Of a stretch of 47,522 nt of DNA, positions 19,592 through 28,243 are shown in pieces. Origin of the DNA: Chloroflexota bacterium. Lineage in GTDB: Bacteria; Chloroflexota; Anaerolineae; Promineifilales; Promineifilaceae. The position numbers and the translations under genes are program-made. The stretch lies in NCBI GenBank assembly GCA_024277135.1, contig JAJRVV010000037.1, positions 1-47,522 on the forward strand, written 5' to 3'. The notes beneath the pieces were generated by a model that worked only from the letters and a program-made list of their open reading frames with translations, was not told the DNA's origin and did not search any database. Every line of letters starts with the position of its first letter. Position 1 is the stretch's first letter.

Positions 19592-21822
19592 GAGGTTTCG
19601 GGTTCGGGGGTAGGCAGGGATTCTTCGGCCAAATTGGATACAGGCGGAGGAACGGTGGGTACGGCCGTTTCCGTGACAGATGGCGCCAATTCTGTCCCGT
19701 TCGCCGCTTCAGGGTCAACCAAAGCTTCATTACCTGGATATTTTACGCGCACATGGAAACGCCCCTTCAGCGTTTCGATGAATGAGGCTCGGATGTGTTT
19801 GATGTCTCCCAGCGTTAACCCGGAATCATCCAACTGACCATCCGTCAAGTCCTCATCCACGATACTGTTCACCAGCTTCTCGATCCCTTTCACCGTGTCT
19901 GGCCGCAAGGCGCTGGAGGTGGCTTCGATGGCGTCGGCCAGCATGACGATGCCCGACTCGCGGCTGCGGGGACGGGGGCCAGGATGACAGAATTGAGTGA
20001 TGTCAACGGCCGTTTCCCCCTCCTCCTCAGCCATCGCCAACGCTTTCCGATAAAAAGATTTCACCACGCGCTGGCCGTGATGTTCGGCAATAAAATCCCG
20101 CACCCGATCTGGCAGCCGGTACCGTTTAGCCAGTTCCACCCCATCGGCCACATGGCTGAGAATGATGCGGGCGCTGCTTTCCGGGTCTAAGGCATCGTGC
20201 GGATTGCTGTCTCCTTCCTGATTTTCGGTGAAAAAGGCAGGTCGTTTCATCTTGCCGATGTCATGGTAAAACGCACCCACCCGCACCAACGCGCCATTGG
20301 CCTGCACTCGTTCGGCCGCTTGTTCGGCCAAATTGGCTACCATGATGCTGTGGTGATATGTGCCCGGCGCTTTGCGCAAAAGTTCCTTGAGTAAAGGATG
20401 ATCCAGGCGGGAAAGCTCTTGCAGTTGCAAGGTGGTGGTCAGACCAAAGATGCTGCCCATGATGAAAAACCCCACCATGGTCAAAGCCGCCGACAAAATG
20501 CCATTCCCCAGGCCATATAAAACCAATTGCAGAATTTCCACAACATCAACGGCCACTGGCAAACGGAAAGTGATGATGACGACGATGTGACCCAGCGCCG
20601 CAATTAACCCGGCGCGGAAAAAGGCGTTCACACGCTGGGTATAGGCGTTTTGCAAAAGCATGAGCGCCAACACGCCGCCCCCGGCAATGTAAACGGTCAG
20701 TTCCAGCGAACCGCCGCTGGTAAAACCCACCAGGGTAGCGACGATGATGGTGGCCAACATACTCAACCGCACGTCAAAAATGACGGCTAACAGCATAGAC
20801 ATAGCCGCAATTGGGAACCAGTAAAGCAAGGTGACGGAGACGCCGCCCATCAATCGGCCAATGAGTGTGAATATGAGCACGATGATGGCCAGGGATGTCA
20901 GGTAACGGCCGTTACCCCGACGCAGCTGCCAACTATGAAACTGCTGCCAATACAAAGTCAGCAGCACCACCGACAACAGTGAAGCCATGAACAGGCTGCC
21001 TGTGTCCCGCCAATCAGTTGCCGGCTGCAACAAACCCAACACGGTCAGCAGTTCCACATCGGCGTCACTGACGATGTCCCCGGCGCGTACGATCAGCCGG
21101 TCTTTAGTGATGGTGCGCACGACTGGCTCAACGGCATCAATCGCTTCTTGGCGGACAGCGGCCGTTTCTGTGGGGTCAGGGAACACCGTCGCCACAATAA
21201 ACTGTGGCGCCAGATTGGTGACCACATTTTCCTGAGTTGGTGTCAGTTCCAGACTGGCTTCGCCCCGGGCTGTTTTGCGATAATCCCGTAGTTGATCTTC
21301 GCGGATATCCTGACGCATTAACTCGTTGATGATGGTCAGGATATTGGACTTGGCAAATTCATAATCGGCCTGAGTTAGATTGAGCAAATCTTCACCGACC
21401 TGGGTTTCCATCGTCAGGCCAGTGATAGATTGCAAATAAGAAAGCTTCGTTTCTTTGGTAGCCTGACCATCGGCACGCACGGTCTCCACAAAAGCAAAAA
21501 CCGCCCGCGCCCAACTCAACTGCGCCCGACCGATGCTCAAGTCCAATGGCGTATAAACCTCAGAAACCGTGTTGCCGGCCTGCTCTTTAGCCTGGTCGGT
21601 GAGGACATCGCTGGTATAGGTGATTGATCGAGGCGCTAAAATATCATCTGGAACGGGCTGCCCCGCCACTGCGTTTACGGCCGATGTGCCCGACCGATTG
21701 ACAGCCAATACCAAGGTCATTCCGGCGGTGAGGATGATGGCGAACAACCAGGGCATGGCGTTTTCGGCCAGTTGTTCCCACCACCGTAATTCAGGTGTCT
21801 GTTCTTTGACTGAGTCGCTCAT
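19588..21822 (-). CDS. pgpH: 7TMR-HD membrane phosphodiesterase, PgpH type
   Basis: Membrane protein of the family whose studied members hydrolyse cyclic di-AMP. The 744-residue chain has one N-terminal membrane helix (about 24-42), an extracytoplasmic 7TMR-HDED region (about 45-270), a block of seven hydrophobic helices (about 280-470) and a cytoplasmic HD domain with HHSIMVANLAEQAAE and the metal pair H520-D521 in YHDIGKMKRP, then HHGQ. The C-terminus (last 45 residues) is a Pro/Thr/Glu-rich tail that is not part of the fold. It precedes ybeY with coupled translation. Substrate is inferred from family knowledge. Confidence 0.92.
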   Translation of the reverse strand: MSDSVKEQTPELRWWEQLAENAMPWLFAIILTAGMTLVLAVNRSGTSAVNAVAGQPVPDDILAPRSITYTSDVLTDQAKEQAGNTVSEVYTPLDLSIGRAQLSWARAVFAFVETVRADGQATKETKLSYLQSITGLTMETQVGEDLLNLTQADYEFAKSNILTIINELMRQDIREDQLRDYRKTARGEASLELTPTQENVVTNLAPQFIVATVFPDPTETAAVRQEAIDAVEPVVRTITKDRLIVRAGDIVSDADVELLTVLGLLQPATDWRDTGSLFMASLLSVVLLTLYWQQFHSWQLRRGNGRYLTSLAIIVLIFTLIGRLMGGVSVTLLYWFPIAAMSMLLAVIFDVRLSMLATIIVATLVGFTSGGSLELTVYIAGGGVLALMLLQNAYTQRVNAFFRAGLIAALGHIVVIITFRLPVAVDVVEILQLVLYGLGNGILSAALTMVGFFIMGSIFGLTTTLQLQELSRLDHPLLKELLRKAPGTYHHSIMVANLAEQAAERVQANGALVRVGAFYHDIGKMKRPAFFTENQEGDSNPHDALDPESSARIILSHVADGVELAKRYRLPDRVRDFIAEHHGQRVVKSFYRKALAMAEEEGETAVDITQFCHPGPRPRSRESGIVMLADAIEATSSALRPDTVKGIEKLVNSIVDEDLTDGQLDDSGLTLGDIKHIRASFIETLKGRFHVRVKYPGNEALVDPEAANGTELAPSVTETAVPTVPPPVSNLAEESLPTPEPETS

Positions 21823-21844
21823 ATGTGGGTTGGGGGCCGCTGAG

Positions 21845-22291
21845 TTAGCTTTGAAGCAATTCGCGGACGACTTGGTTGACGAGACGGCCGTCTGCCTTTC
21901 CTTTCACTTGTGGCATCAATCGGCCCATGACCTGTCCCATTCCTTTGGCAGAGTCCACGCCCAGTTGGGCGATGACCGCCCGGGCCAGGGTCACAATCTC
22001 TTCCCGGCTCATCATCTGGGGCAAGTATGCTTCAATCACAGCTAATTCCGCTTTTTCTTGCGCCGCCATCTCATCCCGGCCCGCTCTCTCGTAATCGGCG
22101 ATGCTTTCCCGCCGCTGCTTGGCCTGTTTGCTCAGCGCTGATTGAATACCGGCGTCATCCAACGTAGTTCGGGAATCCACCTCGGTTTGCTTGATGGCGG
22201 CCAGCAGCATACGCAGGGTGTTTCGCCGTTCATTGTCGCCGGCGCGCATGGCGTTTTTTACATCCTGAAGCAATTGTTCTTTCAATCCCAT
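21845..22291 (-). CDS. GatB/YqeY domain protein
   Basis: Stand-alone YqeY protein, 148 residues, related to the tRNA-binding tail domain of GatB amidotransferase; a role in tRNA-dependent metabolism is suspected but unproven. Features: MGLKEQLLQDVKNAMRAGDN, RRNTLRMLLAAIK, IEAYLPQMMSREEI and the conserved GMGQVMGRLMPQVKGKADG near the C-terminus. GGAGG lies 7 nt before the chosen ATG; a longer frame to 22324 has no ribosome site. It ends 22 bp before the pgpH gene start and is probably its operon leader. Confidence 0.92.
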   Translation of the reverse strand: MGLKEQLLQDVKNAMRAGDNERRNTLRMLLAAIKQTEVDSRTTLDDAGIQSALSKQAKQRRESIADYERAGRDEMAAQEKAELAVIEAYLPQMMSREEIVTLARAVIAQLGVDSAKGMGQVMGRLMPQVKGKADGRLVNQVVRELLQS

Positions 22292-22325
22292 TTTATGCCT
22301 CCGTTTCAAATTGTACACCAGCAAT

Positions 22326-22423
22326 TAGCGGTTAGCGACTAGCGCCAGTATTCGGTATTCAGTGAGCAGTCACGCCTGAAAACTGGTCACTGAATACTGG
22401 TTACTGATCACTGAATACTGGAT
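22326..22423. repeat. Low-complexity word repeats with hairpin potential
   Basis: Repeated words GGTTAGCGACTAGCG, then CAGTATTCGGTATTCAGTGA, and TCACTGAATACTGG twice. CCAGTATTCnGTxTTCAGTGA and TCACTGAATACTGG can pair imperfectly. It lies between yqeY and the methyltransferase gene, running into the latter's last codons. Confidence 0.7.
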
Positions 22424-23121
22424 TTTAACACCGTGTACAAATTCAGATTGCCCTCTTTGCCATCGCTGCGGAATTGGGCGATGATTTTCAGCCCGGCGGC
22501 CGCGGCCAATGCGACCGTCTCATCCGCATCAATGTAACAAACATAGCGCAAACCAAAGCCGTCACGCCGCCAGGTGAGCAGGTAATCGTTAGCTTCAACA
22601 TCGGCAGCGGTGAGGCCGACGGCCGTCCAATCCACCAGTTTGCGCCGCTGCCGTTCGCTGTCTAGAAATTGCCAGTTAGAAAGGAAGATACGGCCGTCGG
22701 GCCGGAGCCGTCGTTTCATCTCTCGCAACAATCTAATCCGATTGTCCCGTCCCGGAATGTGCTGCATCGCTGCCAGGCAAACAATCCCGTCGAATTCGCC
22801 TAAGCCATCGAGAAAGCCGGGTTGAGTCATATCCCGTTCAACAAATTCACCGGGGACGGCCGTGCCCGCTTTTTCCAGCAGCGCCGGGGTGAAATCTACA
22901 CCAACATAGCGGGCGATGGCAGCGTGGCCGCGCAAAAACCGGCCAAACCGCCCTTCGCCACACCCCACATCCAACCAATCCGCCGCCGCTTCCGGGAAAT
23001 GGGGCTGGAGCCGGGTGAAGCCGGGTTGGGGCGCGGCCCGCGTTTCGGCAAAGGAGTCGGCCAAACTGGCGTAAAATTGGCGGTTGATGGCGAGAAGTTG
23101 TTCGACGACGGCCGTTCTCAT
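22408..23121 (-). CDS. Class I SAM-dependent methyltransferase
   Basis: The 237-residue protein has the Rossmann SAM site DVGCGEGRFGRFL (from D51), acidic loop VGVDFTPALLEKA, VERDMTQ, and the post-motif FDGIVCLAAMQHIPGRDNR. Its C-terminal half (SNWQFLDSERQRRK, YVCYIDADE) resembles Trm9/ALKBH8-type methyltransferases, whose known members modify tRNA wobble uridines, but the substrate cannot be assigned. The last residues are encoded by the word repeat at 22326-22423. Upstream, word repeats separate it from the fructosamine kinase gene in the same direction. Confidence 0.85.
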   Translation of the reverse strand: MRTAVVEQLLAINRQFYASLADSFAETRAAPQPGFTRLQPHFPEAAADWLDVGCGEGRFGRFLRGHAAIARYVGVDFTPALLEKAGTAVPGEFVERDMTQPGFLDGLGEFDGIVCLAAMQHIPGRDNRIRLLREMKRRLRPDGRIFLSNWQFLDSERQRRKLVDWTAVGLTAADVEANDYLLTWRRDGFGLRYVCYIDADETVALAAAAGLKIIAQFRSDGKEGNLNLYTVLKSSIQ

Positions 23122-23160
23122 TGGGATTTGCGATTTTGGATTTTAGATTTTGGATTATTG
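23122..23160. repeat. GATTTTGGA word repeats
   Basis: GATTTTGGATTTTAGATTTTGGATT tandem words fill the gap between the fructosamine kinase and methyltransferase genes; on the minus strand they lie just before the methyltransferase start and place no clear ribosome site there. Confidence 0.65.
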
Positions 23161-23173
23161 TTGCTTTGTTTAA

Positions 23174-24025
23174 TCAGAATCCAAATTGACGCAAGATGCG
23201 ATCCACCGAATGGACGTAACTGCCGCCAAACAGGCGTACATGCACTAACAGCGGGTACAGGTTGTAAATGTCCCGCCGTTCCTCAATAAATCCGGGGGCG
23301 ATGGGACGGCTCTCCTGGTAGCGGGCAAAGAAGGGCTTGTCAAATGTGCCAAAGAGGGTGGTGAATGCCAGTTCAATTTCAGGATGGGCGAAGTAGATGG
23401 CGGGATCCACGAAGCCGGTGATACGGCCGTCCCGCGCCAGCACATTGGTCGTCCATACATCGCCGTGGATGAGCGACGGCCGTGCCGGTTCCGCCAGCCA
23501 ATCGGCCAGCCGGCCGCAAAATTTCTCCACGCGCCGCCGCAAATCTGTTGGTAAACGGCCGTGTCGGTGCGCCTGTTCCGCCATGTACAGCAACCGTCGT
23601 TCCCGGAAAAAATCGAGCCAGGAGGGGAGACGGCCGTTCGGCTGACGCAGGCCGCCAATGAGCGTGTCTCGCTCCAGCCCAAAGCTGTCGGCGGAAATGG
23701 AATGCAAATCGGCCAGTAGTTCGGCGGCGTGTTCCTGCGCCGCCGGCCCAAAGCGACTGTCGCCGGGCAGCCAGCTCATCAGCAGCAGGCGGGGTTCGCT
23801 GTGGATGACTTGGGGCGCGGGCAGTTGGCTGTGGTCGGCCAGAAATTGCAGCATGTACCCTTCGACATCAAGATGGGGGGACGGCCGTTCATCCACTTTC
23901 GCCGCCAGCCGGGAGCCATCCGCCAAATCCAGCCGGTACACCTGCCCCACACAGCCGCCGCTCAAAGGTCGAATGTCCAGGACGGCCGTGCCAATCATAC
24001 CTTCTACAACTTTCTGCCAATCCAT
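23174..24025 (-). CDS. Fructosamine / ketosamine-3-kinase family protein
   Basis: Phosphorylates sugar adducts on amines or proteins (ribulosamine/fructosamine), triggering deglycation; cytoplasmic. The 283-residue kinase has the LSGGCVGQVYRL glycine loop, K43 in AAKVDE, the catalytic HGDVWTTN (D189), and the GFVDPAIYFAHPEIELAF metal-binding segment diagnostic for this family. It lies between the lipoprotein gene and the methyltransferase on the same strand. Confidence 0.9.
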   Translation of the reverse strand: MDWQKVVEGMIGTAVLDIRPLSGGCVGQVYRLDLADGSRLAAKVDERPSPHLDVEGYMLQFLADHSQLPAPQVIHSEPRLLLMSWLPGDSRFGPAAQEHAAELLADLHSISADSFGLERDTLIGGLRQPNGRLPSWLDFFRERRLLYMAEQAHRHGRLPTDLRRRVEKFCGRLADWLAEPARPSLIHGDVWTTNVLARDGRITGFVDPAIYFAHPEIELAFTTLFGTFDKPFFARYQESRPIAPGFIEERRDIYNLYPLLVHVRLFGGSYVHSVDRILRQFGF

Positions 24026-24051
24026 AAGAGATGTTTTCTTTGGGGCGGCAA

Positions 24052-24690
24052 TCAGCGAATAACCACATTATCAAACGCCACTTGTAACCCCGACACGCCA
24101 AACGTGCCCGCGTCCAGCGCCACCGTCCCCGCCGGATAAGCGGTATCCGTGAACTGTAGAATCAACGCACCATTGACGTACAAGGCGAATCCCGAACCCG
24201 CCGCCACCACTTTGAGCCGATTGAGCGCCCCCACCCCCTGTTGGATGGCGGCCGATTCCTGCCAATCATCCAGCAGCCGCGTCCAGGAGCCGTCGGCGTT
24301 GCGCCGCTCCACCATGTACAGGCCGGTTCCGGTGATCTCAAACCGGTAAAAGCGGGCGGCGTCCATCATGCGAAACAAGACGCCATAGCTGCTTTCGGCA
24401 TGGCCGGCGATGATTTCCGCATCCACTTCCAGGGCAAAATCGGTGAAGGTTTGACCGGCCAGCGCCGAATACTGCATGGTGTCGCTCTGGTTGATTTCGA
24501 TGAGGAGTTTTTCCTGGTCAACGGCCGCGCGCCCCCACGAATCCGCTTCCAACACCCAATCCCCCATCTCCCCGGCCACAAACGAGTCGGCAAACACCAC
24601 TTCCTGCTGCGACAGCGGAACTGCCTGACTGCATCCGGCCAGCCAGAGCGTCAGAAGCGACAGAAAGATCAGACAACTTTTGCGCCACAT
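24052..24690 (-). CDS. Lipoprotein with concanavalin-like (laminin-G-type) domain
   Basis: A lipoprotein signal (MWRKSCLIFLSLLTLWLAGC) ends in lipobox LAGC with lipidated C20. The mature part (about 30-212) is a beta-rich domain beginning VFADSFVAGEMGDWVLEADS, with YGVLFRMMDAARFYRFEIT and FALYVNGALILQF, typical of carbohydrate-binding or DUF1080-like jellyroll folds. It would sit on the outer face of the membrane. Function is unknown; binding of glycans or polymers is plausible. The upstream gene encodes a diverged paralogue one base away, so the pair is coexpressed. Confidence 0.82.
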   Translation of the reverse strand: MWRKSCLIFLSLLTLWLAGCSQAVPLSQQEVVFADSFVAGEMGDWVLEADSWGRAAVDQEKLLIEINQSDTMQYSALAGQTFTDFALEVDAEIIAGHAESSYGVLFRMMDAARFYRFEITGTGLYMVERRNADGSWTRLLDDWQESAAIQQGVGALNRLKVVAAGSGFALYVNGALILQFTDTAYPAGTVALDAGTFGVSGLQVAFDNVVIR

Positions 24691-24691
24691 G

Positions 24692-25342
24692 TTAGGGGCC
24701 GATCACCAGCATATCGTCAAACTCGACGACGGCCGTGCCCGGCTGCAACGTACTCACCCCCACCCCCACATCGCCATTGACAAAAGTCGGATCCGTCACC
24801 GTTTCCAGCGGAATGCCATTTACCGACAAACTCAACTGATCGCCCACGCAACTAGCGCGAATCTGATTGGTCGCCTGCCCCTGGTTAATCGCGTCCGACG
24901 GCCGGTACTGCCCTTCCCCGGACAAATAAGTGATTTGCGAGATGCCCGATTGGTACTTGCCGATGGCGTAATACCCGTCTCCGCTCACCAAAAAAATGTA
25001 AAAGTTTTCCGGGGATTGGTAGCGGCAGATGACGCCATACGCATTATCATTGGGGCCATCCACCTGCCGCGCCTTCACCGTGATGATCGCATCGCCAAAA
25101 TCCCGGCCGGGGTTCGTCCACCAAATTTGTCCCGGCTGGCTGGCGCTGATGCGCAGCGCGCCCTCGGCCAGGTCTGCGGTAGCCCCGCCCCGGCCGTACA
25201 ACGCCCAACCACAATCCGGCTCACCCGAAAAATCATCCTGAAACAAGGCGCCTGCCCCGGTGCAAACATCCTGACGATTGGGCGTGCAGGCAGCCAGAAT
25301 CATCGGCGCGATCATGGACACCAGAATGATTAATTTACGCAT
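24692..25342 (-). CDS. Lipoprotein with concanavalin-like domain (paralogue)
   Basis: The 216-residue protein has a signal ending in lipobox ILAAC (C19), then a beta-rich domain: FQDDFSGEPDCGWALYGRGG, NAYGVICRYQSPENFYIFLVSGDGYYAIGK, LSVNGIPLETVTD, VVEFDDMLV. The same architecture and motifs (VYG..R, F..F.I, VNG, FDD) appear in the downstream lipoprotein, indicating an old duplication. No enzymatic residues are recognisable. Surface display is expected from the lipobox; ligand is unknown. Confidence 0.82.
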   Translation of the reverse strand: MRKLIILVSMIAPMILAACTPNRQDVCTGAGALFQDDFSGEPDCGWALYGRGGATADLAEGALRISASQPGQIWWTNPGRDFGDAIITVKARQVDGPNDNAYGVICRYQSPENFYIFLVSGDGYYAIGKYQSGISQITYLSGEGQYRPSDAINQGQATNQIRASCVGDQLSLSVNGIPLETVTDPTFVNGDVGVGVSTLQPGTAVVEFDDMLVIGP

Positions 25343-25360
25343 AGGCGCTCCTTTAGAAAA

Positions 25361-25409
25361 TTGGAGACTAGAGACTGGAGACCGGCAATCTCTAGTCTCC
25401 AGTCTCCAA
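25361..25409. repeat. Word-repeat hairpin (GGAGACT family), about 21-bp stem
   Basis: The arm 25361-25381 (TTGGAGACTAGAGACTGGAGA without its last base is shown at 20) pairs with 25389-25409 with one mismatch and one G-T pair. It lies upstream of the lipoprotein pair and downstream of the small membrane gene. No U-run. Confidence 0.8.
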
Positions 25410-25441
25410 ATCAGACAGGGAAGTTAATAACAAACGAACCC

Positions 25442-25588
25442 TTAGTTGGACTGGTCTAAACGATCTCGCAAAGCCTCGATGTCTCCTTCCAGGCTTTTCT
25501 GCTTGCGGAAAGAGTAGCCGTAAATGGCAAAACTAATGATCCAAACTGTAATCGCCAACGCAGCGATGATCGTCATATTTTCAAACAT
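25442..25588 (-). CDS. 48-residue single-pass membrane peptide
   Basis: A small gene: MFENMTIIAALAITVWIISF forms a membrane helix (about 5-24), followed by a basic turn (YSFRKQKS) and an amphipathic acidic helix (LEGDIEALRDRLDQSN). GGAG stands 8 nt before the ATG and a plausible promoter lies upstream, which supports it as real. The layout resembles CcmD-like accessory peptides of heme export, but no ccm gene is nearby, so I do not assign this. It lies between a word-repeat hairpin and the glutamate-synthase-like gene, as an independent unit. Confidence 0.7.
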   Translation of the reverse strand: MFENMTIIAALAITVWIISFAIYGYSFRKQKSLEGDIEALRDRLDQSN

Positions 25589-25620
25589 GATTCATCTCCA
25601 GTGTGAAGTTGTATGGGGAA

Positions 25621-25650
25621 AGTGTACCAAAATCCATCAATCCGGCACAA
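25621..25650 (-). promoter_or_regulatory. Putative promoter of the 48-residue peptide gene
   Basis: On the minus strand TTGTGC (25645-25650) and TACACT (25621-25626) are spaced 18 bp, giving a start around 25614 and a 5' leader of about 26 nt before the ATG, which includes the ribosome site. Two matches are imperfect, so support is moderate. Confidence 0.4.
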
Positions 25651-25726
25651 TCGGAAAGGTACGAATGATTTGGCGATAGTTGGTTCATTTTGGTATGTGT
25701 CCTACATCGCTACACGAATAATTATT

Positions 25727-27313
25727 TTATGAAACGTGACCAAATGTATGGACAGCGGCCGCTTTCCATGCTCTAGCATAAGAAGGCGGCAACGGCTCTG
25801 TCAGCAAGTCGCCCTCCCGCAAGTAGGCGTAAATCTCGGAGTAGTTCTTGATTTCGTTCGGCGTGGTGCGGCGCGCGATGTGCCACGGCCGTAAATCAGC
25901 CGGACTCGATAAGCCGGCCGCGCCCATGATTTCGCTGACGCTTTCCATCGTCTCCCAATGGTAATTCGCCACCCGGCGACCTTTTCGCGCCGGAACCAGC
26001 CCCGCTGCCAGATTCGGGTCTTGGGTCGCCACCCCCACCGGACATTTATTGGTGTTGCATTTCAACGCCTGAATGCAGCCTAAAGCCAACATCATGGCTC
26101 GCGCTGCATTACACATATCGGCTCCCAGCGCCAGCCGCTTCACCATATCAAAACCAGAGGTCACTTTGCCGCTGGCGATCAGTCGAATCTGGCGGCGCAA
26201 CCCAACCCCTATCAACGCATTGTGGGCAAAGATCAATCCATCCAGCAAAGGAGCGCCCACATGGTTGGAGAATTCCAGCGGCGCGGCTCCCGTGCCGCCT
26301 TCCCCACCATCCACCGTGATGAAATCGGGTTTGATGCCCGTCTCCAGCATCGCCTTGCAAATCGCCAGAAATTCCCGCCGCTTGCCGATGCAAAGTTTGA
26401 AGCCCACCGGTTTCCCGCCCGCCAGCCGGCGCAGTTCGGCGACGAATTCGAGCAGTTCGATGGGCGTGGAAAAGGTGGAATGTGCCGGCGGTGAAATCAC
26501 GGCTTGACCCATAGGTACATGGCGGATGTCAGCAATTTCCCGGCTGACTTTGGCGGCGGGCAAGATGCCGCCGTGCCCCGGCTTGGCTCCCTGCGAGATT
26601 TTTAGCTCAATCATTTTCACCTGGGGATGGCTGGCGTTTTCCGCGAACGTTTGGGGGTTGAAACGGCCGTCTTCCGCGCGGCAACCGAAGTAACCCGTGC
26701 CAATCTGCCAGATGAGATCGGCGCCCCCTTGCAGATGGTAGGGGCTAATCCCCCCTTCCCCGGTATTGTGGGCGAAACCGCCTATTTTGGCTCCCTGACT
26801 CAGCGCCAGAATCGCGTTTTTGCTCAAAGAACCGTAGCTCATCGCCGAGATGTTCAACAAACTGGCCGAATACGGCTGGGTGCAATCCGGCCCGCCCACG
26901 CTGATGCGCAGGTCTTTGGCTTCCAGGTGTAACGGCCGTATCGAATGATTCACCCACTCATACCCCACCGCGTAAACATCGCGCAACGTGCCAAACGGAA
27001 CCGTATCCCGCACCCCTTTGGCCCGTTGATAAACCAGCGTGCGCTTGTCCCGGCTGAACGGCGCGCCATCCGTATCCGATTCCACAAAATATTGGTGGAT
27101 TTCCGGGCGAATCGCTTCCAGCAGGTAACGAAAACGGCCGATAAAAGGGAAATTGCGGCGGACGGAATGGCGGGGCTGAAAATAATCGTAAAATCCCAAC
27201 AAAAAGACAGGGATAAAAAAGAGGAGCAAAAGTAAGAAAGGCGGGTAAATCCGGGCAACCAGCCAAATCAGCAGCGTAATCAACGCCACACTTATCAGGA
27301 ATTCTCTACGCAT
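25727..27313 (-). CDS. Membrane-anchored FMN-binding glutamate-synthase-like protein
   Basis: The 528-residue protein has two N-terminal hydrophobic segments (about 6-42) and a C-terminal Glu-synthase central (FMN-barrel) domain (about 130-500): SAMSYGSLSKNAI, NTGEGGISPYH, GAKPGHGGILPAAKV, FITVDGGEGGTGAAPLEF and CNTNKCPVGVATQDP, with C419 and C424 at the iron-sulfur position of GltB. There is no amidotransferase domain and no partner GltD, so glutamate synthesis from glutamine is unlikely on its own. This membrane-tethered family is widespread but its substrate is not established. It is followed by a peptide gene and preceded by word repeats. Confidence 0.88.
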   Translation of the reverse strand: MRREFLISVALITLLIWLVARIYPPFLLLLLFFIPVFLLGFYDYFQPRHSVRRNFPFIGRFRYLLEAIRPEIHQYFVESDTDGAPFSRDKRTLVYQRAKGVRDTVPFGTLRDVYAVGYEWVNHSIRPLHLEAKDLRISVGGPDCTQPYSASLLNISAMSYGSLSKNAILALSQGAKIGGFAHNTGEGGISPYHLQGGADLIWQIGTGYFGCRAEDGRFNPQTFAENASHPQVKMIELKISQGAKPGHGGILPAAKVSREIADIRHVPMGQAVISPPAHSTFSTPIELLEFVAELRRLAGGKPVGFKLCIGKRREFLAICKAMLETGIKPDFITVDGGEGGTGAAPLEFSNHVGAPLLDGLIFAHNALIGVGLRRQIRLIASGKVTSGFDMVKRLALGADMCNAARAMMLALGCIQALKCNTNKCPVGVATQDPNLAAGLVPARKGRRVANYHWETMESVSEIMGAAGLSSPADLRPWHIARRTTPNEIKNYSEIYAYLREGDLLTEPLPPSYARAWKAAAVHTFGHVS

Positions 27314-27356
27314 GTTCAGTTTTCCTTCAAGGATCGAGGATTGAATAACTTGCAGG

Positions 27357-27400
27357 AGGATGGAGACTAGAGATTAGTCCAATCCCCAGTCTCAGTTAAC
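27357..27400. repeat. GGAGACT-family word repeats
   Basis: GGATGGAGACTAGAGATTAG and CCAATCCCCAGTCTCAG form a partial hairpin from the same words as at 4980, 25361 and 32767. It lies between the retropepsin-like gene and the glutamate-synthase-like gene. Confidence 0.6.
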
Positions 27401-27779
27401 TTATCCAGGTTTCATGTGCTGGGCCATTAAGCATGACTTCAAGCTGATTGAGAACATCACGGCCAATGATGGCTTCTGAACCAACCGCGACGCCGATGGC
27501 GCGGATGCCGTGAATTTCATGGTTGCCGATATGCACGGCCGTCAAATACAAATTCACCCTGACCGACTCCCCCACTACACCACGCATCTGCCGCTGCTCC
27601 ACGTACCTGGCGCCGGCGGCAATCAACTCGTCAACCGGAATCATAGTTGCGTCAGCCCCGGAATCAAGCAAGGCCGTTACCCGCCGTCGGGCCGTTGTTT
27701 CTCCCGATGGGCTGAGGCCAATGGGCGCAACCGGAGCAGCCGGTTCGTAGCTGCTATCGTAATCGTAACTGGTTGTCAT
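27396..27779 (-). CDS. Clan AA (retropepsin-like) aspartic protease
   Basis: The 127-residue protein has the single-domain aspartyl protease signature LLDSGADATMIP (catalytic D39-S-G) and the C-terminal hydrophobic-Gly motif AIIGRDVLNQLEVMLNGP. Such proteins act as homodimers, one Asp from each chain. A flexible Ser/Tyr/Pro-rich N-terminus (1-25) precedes the fold. Its start overlaps the stop of the ribbon-helix-helix-like gene (ATGA), so the two are translationally coupled. Its target is unknown; the partner protein is an obvious candidate. Confidence 0.83.
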   Translation of the reverse strand: MTTSYDYDSSYEPAAPVAPIGLSPSGETTARRRVTALLDSGADATMIPVDELIAAGARYVEQRQMRGVVGESVRVNLYLTAVHIGNHEIHGIRAIGVAVGSEAIIGRDVLNQLEVMLNGPAHETWIS

Positions 27780-28171
27780 GAGCCGTTGCGGACAAGACGA
27801 GGGGAGCGGAAGCAGAGTTCAGGTTCGGGCAAAGGGCGCACCTGTTTCATCAACACCACTTCATTCGGGTATTGTGCATCCAGGCGGCGCAGCAAAGCTA
27901 ACTCGTCCCGGTCACGATCAACAAGCTGTTCCTGGTAAATCGCCACATACTCTCCGGCATAGCGAGCCATGAGTTCAGCGTGCATCGCCCGGTAAGCAAG
28001 CTCTTCCTGGGCCATGGCTGCCTCTTCGTCAACCGCCGGAACCAGGGCTGCTTCTGCCAGGGTAATAGCCGTTTCCAGCACATCATCCACCGGCCGTTTA
28101 CGTACACGAGCCAGTTCACGGACGCGGCGATAAAGCGTTTGTGGGATAGAAATGTTGACTTGTTCACTCAT
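27776..28171 (-). CDS. Ribbon-helix-helix-like partner protein
   Basis: The 131-residue protein starts with VNISIPQTLYRRVRELARVR and VDDVLETAITLAEAAL, which fits an RHH (CopG/Arc-type) dimer: one strand, then two helices. The remainder is acidic and helical (AMAQEELAYRAMHAELMARY, AGEYVAIYQEQLVDRDRDEL), resembling DUF5678-type tails. It is the first gene of a two-gene unit with the retropepsin-like protease. The arrangement looks like a toxin-antitoxin pair in size and overlap, but no toxin activity is implied by sequence. Confidence 0.7.
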   Translation of the reverse strand: MSEQVNISIPQTLYRRVRELARVRKRPVDDVLETAITLAEAALVPAVDEEAAMAQEELAYRAMHAELMARYAGEYVAIYQEQLVDRDRDELALLRRLDAQYPNEVVLMKQVRPLPEPELCFRSPRLVRNGS

Positions 28172-28243
28172 AACATAACGCTCCTGTGGCGCTTCTGCCT
28201 GCTCCCTATTATATCAGCATCTTCAATACAGGAAGCGATGGGC

